37,761 nt of DNA. It comes from Acidobacteriota bacterium (GTDB lineage Bacteria > Acidobacteriota > Thermoanaerobaculia > Multivoradales > SZUA-115). Positions 31,563 to 37,761 of this stretch are shown here, piece by piece; position 1 is the first letter of the stretch; every line of letters starts with the position of its first letter. A program made the translations under genes and the position numbers. The notes under the pieces were generated by a model that was not told where the DNA came from, made no database searches, and saw only the letters and a program-made list of their open reading frames with translations. The stretch covers positions 1-37,761 of the forward strand of contig JAJRVQ010000083.1 in NCBI GenBank assembly GCA_024277255.1. Direction: 5' to 3'.

Positions 31563-34500
31563 ATGATAGCTCTAAGCCGATTAACAGATGATGAACGCCA
31601 TCCGGCTGTCCATCGGAGCCACTGCCGATTCCGACTCGCCGCCATCGGCTGGTTGCAGCTGCTCGTCCTGTCAACCGGGGGGCTGGCGGCATTGGATCCT
31701 TCCATGTTGCCGAGCCAGTACCTGATCGCCAACTGGCAAGACGAACTGCCGCAAAGTACGGTCAACGCCATCGTTCAAACCTCGGATGGCTACCTGTGGC
31801 TGGGCACACAAGGGGGCTTGACGCGCTTCGACGGACTCGATTTCACGGTGTTTGACCGCTCGAATACTCCCCAGATGGAAAGCCAAGACGTGCGCGCCCT
31901 GCTCGAGGACAGGGACGGCACGTTGTGGGTGGGAACCCGCGGGGGCGATCTGCTGATCTACCAATCGAACAGCCTGGGGCCGGCTCTGGGGTCGGGCTGG
32001 CCGGCGGCACAAGCGGTCCAGGCGCTGGCCGAGGGTAGCGACGGCTGTATCTGGATCGGCACCCGCGGCAGCGGCCTGGTGCGCTTCACGGCGGACCGGT
32101 TCGAGACCTTCGGGGCGGCGCAAGGTCTGCCGGCGTCGACGATTCTCGCCCTCCTCGAAGAGCCCGATGGCACCCTGTGGATCGGTACCCGCAACGAAGG
32201 GCTCTACCGGTGGGACGGCGAGAGTTTCAGCGCCATCGGTGATCGGTGGCTCGCCGGTGAGAGCGTCTTGAGTCTAGCCATGGATGAGGCCGGCACCTTG
32301 TGGATCGGCACTCGACAATCCGGCATCCTGCGCTGGCCAGAGGCGCCGCAGGGCGAGCCCACCACCATTGAGCAGACGGCCACCGCCCCGGTGATGTCAT
32401 TGCGCTTCGACCACGACGGCAACCTCTGGGCCGGCAGCTACGGAGAGGGGCTGATCCGGCTGCGCCGGAATCGACCCAGCTGGCTGCGCACGGACCAAGG
32501 GCTAAGCAGCCCGAACGTGATGGCGGTGTTCGAAGACCGTGAAGGCAATCTGTGGGCGGGCACCGAAGGTGGCGGTCTTGACCGCGTCCGCGCGGGCGCC
32601 TTCAGAACCTTCGGCAAGCCTGAGGGGCTCAACAGCGACCAGGTCTGGACGGTGCTCGAAGACAGCGCCGGCACGGTGTGGGTGGGGACCGATGACGGCG
32701 GCCTGGGCCGGCTGCGAGATGGCGAGATTCAAACTCTGACCACCGCCGACAAGCTGAGCAGCAACTCGGTGAGCGCTCTCTTGGAAGAGGCCGACGGTAG
32801 CTTGTGGATCGGGGCGCGCGGCGCCGGCATCGACGTTCTCAGCGGCGGGAGAGTATCCCACCTGGGAGCGGCCCAGGGGTTGACCTCCGACACCGTCTTC
32901 TCCATGCACCGAGCCAGCGACGGCACCGTCTGGGTCGCCACCCGTAGCCAGGGACTGCTGCGCTGGCGCCAAGGGCGATTCGACCCTCTGTCCGAGTCGC
33001 CGACGCTGCCGGCCGACGTTCGCATCTGGGCCTTCGCTGACGGGGCGCAAGGGGAGTTGCTGGTCGGTACCGACGGCCATGGTCTGGCCGTGCTGCGCGA
33101 TGGAGAGGTGGTCGAGACCTTCACCACCGCCGACGGCCTGTCGAGCGACACCATCTCCGCCATCCACGTGGCGGACAACGGGGACCTGTGGCTCGGGACC
33201 TACGGCGCCGGGCTCAACCTCTTACGCGACGGTAAGGTGTATACCTTCTCGGCTCCACAGGGTCTTTTCGACGACGTCATCCTGCGCATTCTGCCCGACC
33301 GATCCGGCAACCTGTGGATGAGCTGCAACCGCGGCATCTTCCGGGTGTCGATCGCCGAACTCGAAGCGGTGGCTCGCGGTAGAGCGCAACGCGTTACCTC
33401 GACGGTCTTCGGTGAAGCCCACGGCATGCGTTCGGCCGAGTGCAACGGCTTCCTGCAACCCGCCGGCTTTGCCGCCAGCGACGGCCGGCTGTGGTTCCCC
33501 ACCATCGCGGGAGTCGTCGTCGTCGATCCACAAGCGGTGGCATCGAACCCCGTTCCTCCCGGCGTGGTGGTCGAGAGCGTACGCATGGACGGTAGAGAGC
33601 TGGAATTCAGCGACGCTCTGGAACTGCCTGCCGGTTCCGGCCGCCTCGACGTCCGCTACGCCGGAATGAGCTTCGTCGAGCCCGAGAAGGTGACCTTCCG
33701 CTATCGCCTCGAAGGCTACGACCCCGAGTGGGTCGAAGCCGGTAACGAGCGCCGGGCCACCTACACCAACCTACCCACCGGTCGCTCCTACCGATTCGAA
33801 GTTCTCGCCGCCAACGAAGATGGAGTATGGAACGAGCAGGCGGCGAGCTTCACCCTGAACATCGCACCTCGGCTGTGGCAGCGACCGCTCTTTCAGTTTG
33901 TCGCCGTTCTCGCTCTGGCCCTCCTCGCCTGGGGCGTCTACTCGCTACGCGTACGGCAACTGATCCGGCGAACCCTGCGCTTGGAGGCACTGGTCGATGA
34001 GCGCACCGCGGAAGTCGTGGAGCAACGTGACCAGCTGGAAGTGGCCAACGAGGAGCTGGTACGACTCAACCAGTTAAAGACCGAGTTTCTCGGCATCGCC
34101 GCGCACGACTTGAAGAATCCACTGACCGTGATCCACGGCGATGCCAGCCGCATCGCCAGCGAGAAGATCGATCCCGGCCGCAGCGCCAAAGCCGCTCGCC
34201 GCATCTCGGGATCGGCGCGCCAGATGCTCAACATTGTCAGCGACTTGTTGGATACGACCGCGGTCGAGAGCGGCAAGCTCAGCCTCGACCGCCAGCCGAC
34301 CGACCTCAAAGCACTCATCGAAGGAATCGTCGAACGCAACCGAGAAGTGGCGGCCGAGCGCGGCCTGAGAATCGACTTGCGGCTACCGTCAACAGCGCTC
34401 GAGGCCAACGTAGACGCCGAAAAAGTCGCCCGCGTCGCCGACAACTTGCTCAGCAACGCCGTGCGCTACTCCAAGAGAGGCAGCCGCATCGTAATCCGCC

Positions 34501-34757
34501 TACAAGCCAGCGATGGCGAGTCACCAAGGCTCGTCACGCTGGCGGTCACCGACCAAGGCCCGGGATTGTCCCTCGAGCAATTGACTCGACTCTTCAAGCG
34601 CTTCGGGCGGCTAGACTCTGATCATGGCAACGATACGCCGTCGACCGGACTTGGCCTTTACATTGTCAAACAGTTTGTCGACCTGCACGGCGGCCAAGTC
34701 AAGGTCGAGAGCGAGCCCGGCCAGGGTTCGACCTTCTCCGTTGAGTTGCCCGGCTGA
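31563..34757 (+). CDS. Sensor histidine kinase with two-component-regulator propeller and Y_Y_Y domain
   Basis: The 1064-residue product has an N-terminal hydrophobic segment (AIGWLQLLVLSTGGLAAL), then a periplasmic beta-propeller built of Reg_prop repeats of the form 'DGxLWxGTxxGGLxRxxxGxF' (at least twelve, residues about 60-600). A Y_Y_Y domain follows near 660-760 (FRYRLEGYDPEWVEAGNERRATYTNLPTGRSYRFEVLAAN). One membrane segment lies near 777-797, then a short coiled coil. The HisKA site is FLGIAAHDLKNPLTVI with phosphoacceptor His848. The HATPase has N box DNLLSNAVRYS, G1 DQGPGLS and G2 TGLGLYIVK. It ends there with no receiver or HTH, unlike hybrid Bacteroidetes relatives. No response regulator is coded nearby, so it is an orphan kinase. 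It is divergent from the poly-Asp gene. Confidence 0.92.
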   Translation: MIALSRLTDDERHPAVHRSHCRFRLAAIGWLQLLVLSTGGLAALDPSMLPSQYLIANWQDELPQSTVNAIVQTSDGYLWLGTQGGLTRFDGLDFTVFDRSNTPQMESQDVRALLEDRDGTLWVGTRGGDLLIYQSNSLGPALGSGWPAAQAVQALAEGSDGCIWIGTRGSGLVRFTADRFETFGAAQGLPASTILALLEEPDGTLWIGTRNEGLYRWDGESFSAIGDRWLAGESVLSLAMDEAGTLWIGTRQSGILRWPEAPQGEPTTIEQTATAPVMSLRFDHDGNLWAGSYGEGLIRLRRNRPSWLRTDQGLSSPNVMAVFEDREGNLWAGTEGGGLDRVRAGAFRTFGKPEGLNSDQVWTVLEDSAGTVWVGTDDGGLGRLRDGEIQTLTTADKLSSNSVSALLEEADGSLWIGARGAGIDVLSGGRVSHLGAAQGLTSDTVFSMHRASDGTVWVATRSQGLLRWRQGRFDPLSESPTLPADVRIWAFADGAQGELLVGTDGHGLAVLRDGEVVETFTTADGLSSDTISAIHVADNGDLWLGTYGAGLNLLRDGKVYTFSAPQGLFDDVILRILPDRSGNLWMSCNRGIFRVSIAELEAVARGRAQRVTSTVFGEAHGMRSAECNGFLQPAGFAASDGRLWFPTIAGVVVVDPQAVASNPVPPGVVVESVRMDGRELEFSDALELPAGSGRLDVRYAGMSFVEPEKVTFRYRLEGYDPEWVEAGNERRATYTNLPTGRSYRFEVLAANEDGVWNEQAASFTLNIAPRLWQRPLFQFVAVLALALLAWGVYSLRVRQLIRRTLRLEALVDERTAEVVEQRDQLEVANEELVRLNQLKTEFLGIAAHDLKNPLTVIHGDASRIASEKIDPGRSAKAARRISGSARQMLNIVSDLLDTTAVESGKLSLDRQPTDLKALIEGIVERNREVAAERGLRIDLRLPSTALEANVDAEKVARVADNLLSNAVRYSKRGSRIVIRLQASDGESPRLVTLAVTDQGPGLSLEQLTRLFKRFGRLDSDHGNDTPSTGLGLYIVKQFVDLHGGQVKVESEPGQGSTFSVELPG

Positions 34758-34762
34758 GAGAT

Positions 34763-36541
34763 TTAGAAGCGATACCCCAGGTTGGTGATCAGCCGGTAGC
34801 CTTCGAAGTCATCGCCCTTGTCGTACTCGACCTCGGTCAGCATGAACAGCCGCCTCGGCAAGCGTAGCGTCCCGGAAAGGCGCACATACTGGTTGACCCG
34901 TTCCTCGACGCCACCATCCATCAGATTGATCAGATTGGTCGTCGAGTTGCCCAGGGTGAGGCCCAGGTCGTGACCACTCTTGAAATACTTGCGGGCCCGT
35001 AGTGTGATCAACAAGCCGTCGGAAGATTCGCTGGTGAACGAAGAAGCATCGAGTCCGACCAGCAACGACTTGCCGCCGATGTTCGGGTTGTACAGCGAGG
35101 CGGTGTAGGTGTAGGAAGGCTTGGCATCGGTACCCGGGTCGCGCCGGCTCACACCGGCGGAACCGTTCCAGCCACGACCGCGGCCGAAATAGGCGGTCAC
35201 ACGATAGCTCTGTTGCACCGCGTCGCTGAAAAACTGGGCCGGCACGAAGCGCGTACCGGCGGTGCGAAACCGTTGCGAGCTGTTGTACGAGAGCGTCATC
35301 CGCACACTGTCGACGAATCGAAACGAGCCGAGTAATGAGAGATTCGATAGCTGGAAGGAACTCTCGGCCAGCTCCTGGCGCCAGCCGCGATTGAGATCGA
35401 TTTCGGCGCGTTGATAGAGCGTCCAGCGCGCGCCGTTACCGAAACGGGTTTGCATGGTCACATACTCGCGGTTGATATCGCCGTCCTCATACTCGCCGAT
35501 ACCGGCCACCATCACTTCGGCCACCCGGCCGGACGCGGAGTCCTTCGAGCTGTAGCGCATGAATCCGCCGTACTTCGGGCCGCTCGATTCGAAGGACAGG
35601 CTCTCGAGGACGGGAGTACTGCCGGCAAAGCCTCCGACAAAGAAGTTCTCACTGAGGCGAAACTCGGCCAGGGCGCCGTCGATGTAGCCGATGGTGCCAC
35701 CACGCTGGCGGCCGAGGCGCCAAGAGAGCCGGCCTCCGGGCTTCTCGTAGCGCAGTACGAACTCCGAGAGCCGGTCACTTCGGTCCGAGCCGCGCGAGGT
35801 CTGTCGCTCGCGGGCGCGCAAACGAGCGGTGAACGAGTAAGGGCGACCGCCGAGGTCACGCAGGCGAAGGCTCAGCCGTGCGGTCGTCTGCTGCGTGCTG
35901 CGGGAGGCGACCTGGCTGTCTTCGATCTGTTGATAGCCGAAGGTCAAGGAGCCCGAGGTACGGGCCCACGGTAGTTTCGGCAGCAATTTCACCGGTGGGT
36001 TGGACTGCACCGCAAACTGGGCCACTGTCGGTTCGGGGCGCGCCGGTGCTGTGACTTGCTCGATTCCCCGCTGTGCCGCATTGTCGGCCACCGAGAGATC
36101 TGGCGTCGAGCCTTTCGATCCCTGACGGCCCGCCGCCTGCCGAGGCGGCGAGAGCGCACCCGGCGATGTTCCAGCCTGCTGTGGGCTGGTGGCTCCGCTT
36201 GCCCGAACGAGACCAGGTACGAGCACCTCATCTCCCTGCTCGATCTGGCGCAGAGAGGTCAGGATCGAGCACGAGGCGGAGTGGTCGGCGGTGAAATCCA
36301 CCTCCAGCTCGGCGACCTGTTCACCGTTGCGCATCACCTGTACCCGTGCACCGACCGCGATCCCCTGCACCTTACCGGCGTCGAGGTAGATACCGGAGTC
36401 GGAAACATAAGCCACATGGATCGACGGCGTCGACAATGCGGCTTCCTGCGCCTCGCTGACCGCAACCAAACAAAGTAAGAGAAGCGCTAGCGACGACCGT
36501 CGAGCGAATGTCGGAGCGACCTTGACTACTTGGAACAGCAT
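34763..36541 (-). CDS. Outer-membrane beta-barrel protein with N-terminal SH3-like domain
   Basis: ATG 36541 begins a signal peptide (MLFQVVKVAPTFARRSSLALLLLCLVAVSEAQ) and is 13 bases past the cytochrome stop, so the two form an operon; the frame upstream of 36541 lies inside the cytochrome gene and is not used. The 592-residue chain has a small beta domain (about 38-105: IHVAYVSDSGIYLDAGKVQGIAVGARVQVMRNG) of the kind also seen in flagellar FlgT-like and SH3-like modules. A Pro/Ser linker leads to a long barrel with alternating strands (SGSLTFGYQQIED, TARLSLRLRDLGGR, LSWRLGRQRGGT and others). The last residue is Phe after YRLITNLGYR, the usual outer-membrane insertion signal. It may be a porin for the cytochrome (inference). 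It ends five bases from the convergent kinase stop. Confidence 0.75.
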   Translation of the reverse strand: MLFQVVKVAPTFARRSSLALLLLCLVAVSEAQEAALSTPSIHVAYVSDSGIYLDAGKVQGIAVGARVQVMRNGEQVAELEVDFTADHSASCSILTSLRQIEQGDEVLVPGLVRASGATSPQQAGTSPGALSPPRQAAGRQGSKGSTPDLSVADNAAQRGIEQVTAPARPEPTVAQFAVQSNPPVKLLPKLPWARTSGSLTFGYQQIEDSQVASRSTQQTTARLSLRLRDLGGRPYSFTARLRARERQTSRGSDRSDRLSEFVLRYEKPGGRLSWRLGRQRGGTIGYIDGALAEFRLSENFFVGGFAGSTPVLESLSFESSGPKYGGFMRYSSKDSASGRVAEVMVAGIGEYEDGDINREYVTMQTRFGNGARWTLYQRAEIDLNRGWRQELAESSFQLSNLSLLGSFRFVDSVRMTLSYNSSQRFRTAGTRFVPAQFFSDAVQQSYRVTAYFGRGRGWNGSAGVSRRDPGTDAKPSYTYTASLYNPNIGGKSLLVGLDASSFTSESSDGLLITLRARKYFKSGHDLGLTLGNSTTNLINLMDGGVEERVNQYVRLSGTLRLPRRLFMLTEVEYDKGDDFEGYRLITNLGYRF

Positions 36542-36554
36542 CGTGCTTCGACCA

Positions 36555-37761
36555 CTACGAGTTGCCGGTCGGGTGACAGCCCAGACAGGCGATGCTCTGG
36601 TAGACGTAGCCATTGACCTCGTCATGCTTGCTGTCCATCTTGGACTGCCGGTGTTCGTGGCAGAAGATGCACTCGAAGATGGCGAAGTTGTTCTGCACCA
36701 CGTGACAATCGGCGCAGGTATCCCAGGCTTCATGATGCTCTCCGGTGTAAATCGGGAACAAGCCATCGTGATTCCAAGTGGTGTCGTCCCAGGCGATGGT
36801 GTTGTGGCAAACCTCGCAGGTCGTCGGGAAGCCAGCCGCTACGTGGTTGGGGTCATTGCTGGTGTTGTAGTCCACCTGGTGGCAAGAGAAGCAGTCGGTC
36901 GGCGTACCCGCGTAGCCGGCGGCGTGGCACTCGGTGCAGTCGAGGTTGGTGTGCGAACCGGTGAGCGGGAAGGCAGTCTGGTTGTGGCTGAAGTTCGCCG
37001 GGGTCCAGGCTGACTCTCCATGGCAGGTTTCACAGGTGGTAGGGAAGCCCGAAGTTAGATGATCCGGATTCTTCGCCGCGTTGTATTCAGCCTGGTGGCA
37101 GGAGAAGCAATCGGTCGGCGTACCCGCGTAACCGGAGGCATGGCACTCCGAGCAGTTGAGCGGAGCATGCGCGCCCTGCAGCGGGAAACTCGTCGTGTTG
37201 TGGTTGAAGTTGGCCGGGGTCCACGCCGTCTCGCTGTGGCAGCTCTCACACGCGGTCGGGAAACCGGCGGCAGCGTGGTTCGGGTTGTTCGTCGAGTTGT
37301 AGTCCGACTGGTGGCAGGAGAAGCAATCGGTCGGTGTACCGGCGAAACCGGAGGCATGGCATTCCGAGCAGTTGAGCGGAGCATGCGCACCCTGTAGCGG
37401 GAAACTCGTCGTGTTGTGGTTGAAGTTGGCCGGGGTCCACGCTGTCTCGCTGTGACAGGTCTCGCAGGCAGTCGGAAAGCCGGCAGCAGCGTGGTCCGGG
37501 TCGGACGTCGAGTTGTAGTCGGTCTGGTGGCAGGCGAAGCAGTCGCTCGGCGTGCCGGTATACCCATCCGTGTGGCACTCGCTGCAATCCACCGAGGTAT
37601 GAGCGCCCTGCAACGGGAAGCTCGTCGCGTTGTGGTTGAAGTTGGCCGGAGTCCACGTCGTCTCGCTGTGACAGGTCTCACAGGCGGTCGGGAAGCCGGC
37701 GCTGGCGTGGTCCGGATCGGACGTTGAGTTGTAGTCGGTCTGGTGACAGGCGAAGCAATCA
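36555..37761 (-). CDS. Multihaem c-type cytochrome (partial, 5' end beyond window)
   Basis: The frame is open to the window edge; the true start lies to the right of 37761. In the visible 401 residues there are 17 CxxCH haem sites: three in each of four full 72-residue repeats (CSECH/CTECH, CFACH/CFSCH, CETCH/CESCH/CEVCH), two in a fifth partial repeat at the edge, and three in a distinct C-terminal module (CADCH, CIFCH, CLGCH). Repeats also carry conserved extra His (QGAH, NPDHAAAGFP, FNHNTTSFPL), probable distal ligands for bis-His haems. This is a cytochrome c3-like/tandem multihaem family. It would be periplasmic or surface exposed. The last codons are GCHPTGNS. It is the upstream gene of the pair with the barrel protein. 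Confidence 0.93.
   Translation of the reverse strand, partial: DCFACHQTDYNSTSDPDHASAGFPTACETCHSETTWTPANFNHNATSFPLQGAHTSVDCSECHTDGYTGTPSDCFACHQTDYNSTSDPDHAAAGFPTACETCHSETAWTPANFNHNTTSFPLQGAHAPLNCSECHASGFAGTPTDCFSCHQSDYNSTNNPNHAAAGFPTACESCHSETAWTPANFNHNTTSFPLQGAHAPLNCSECHASGYAGTPTDCFSCHQAEYNAAKNPDHLTSGFPTTCETCHGESAWTPANFSHNQTAFPLTGSHTNLDCTECHAAGYAGTPTDCFSCHQVDYNTSNDPNHVAAGFPTTCEVCHNTIAWDDTTWNHDGLFPIYTGEHHEAWDTCADCHVVQNNFAIFECIFCHEHRQSKMDSKHDEVNGYVYQSIACLGCHPTGNS
36750..37761 (-). repeat. 216-bp tandem repeats in the multihaem cytochrome gene
   Basis: Units of exactly 216 bp (72 codons) recur; for example the block at 37141 (TGGCACTCCGAGCAG) recurs at 37357 with one change. Four full units and part of a fifth are visible. 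The two middle units are nearly identical at DNA level, and the left-most is the most diverged, which suggests recent amplification. Confidence 0.85.

Noticed and set aside
36542..36766. Longer N-terminus of the SH3-barrel protein (start at 36766)
   Set aside because: It would overlap the cytochrome gene and place the signal peptide inside the protein; ATG 36541 follows the cytochrome stop.
36750..37761. CRISPR-like regular repeat
   Set aside because: The repeats are 216 bp, have no unique spacers, and are in-frame haem-binding units.

Overview
The window looks like a GC-rich chromosomal segment of a Gram-negative bacterium, most plausibly a member of the Acidobacteriota (Thermoanaerobaculia-like). 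This is an inference from gene content: very large bacterial alpha-2-macroglobulin, DUF1800/DUF1501 pair, a sensor kinase with a two-component-regulator propeller, short sigma factor plus TPR modules, a C-terminal FESGD-type motif, multihaem cytochromes and outer-membrane barrels. There is no rRNA gene, CRISPR array, origin or intact tRNA gene.

Region 1 (1-3316) is a decayed mobile islet. It carries a truncated SMC/RecF-like ATPase, a primase-like fragment, an intact-looking RHH antitoxin/RelE-like toxin pair with a near-consensus promoter and a palindromic operator candidate, and a frameshifted tyrosine integrase. It ends at the 3' half of a tRNA-Ala(GGC) followed by a terminator, which looks like the right attachment junction of an element inserted in that tRNA gene.

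Region 2 (3687-8446) starts with a secreted trypsin-like protease. Next comes an unusual cluster: a small secreted peptide, a long imperfect hairpin, an AT-rich inverted repeat, a very short sigma-like protein with region 2 only, and a TPR protein whose N-terminus resembles a zinc anti-sigma domain without the cysteines. A strong terminator closes it.

Region 3 (8625-21516) runs on the + strand: a DUF4388-receiver-like-GAF-like regulator, a 2026-residue alpha-2-macroglobulin lipoprotein lacking the thioester cysteine, a DUF1800/DUF1501 pair, a secreted HExxH metalloprotease, and a nested palindromic repeat element.

Region 4 (21652-30192) holds Lon protease with an extra linker before its Walker A, a convergent barrel-like protein, and a three-gene operon of ECF sigma factor, transmembrane anti-sigma factor and subtilisin-like lipoprotein. 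The periplasmic domain of the anti-sigma factor resembles the protease's own propeptide, which suggests a regulatory link. A gamma-glutamyltransferase-family enzyme follows.

Region 5 (30284-37761) has a membrane-anchored protein ending in 64 aspartates arranged in four runs, divergent from a large sensor histidine kinase. The last two genes are a minus-strand pair: a cytochrome with at least 17 haem motifs in 72-residue repeats (cut by the window edge) and an outer-membrane barrel, a possible electron conduit. Much of the window is devoted to envelope proteolysis, protease control and cell-surface functions.
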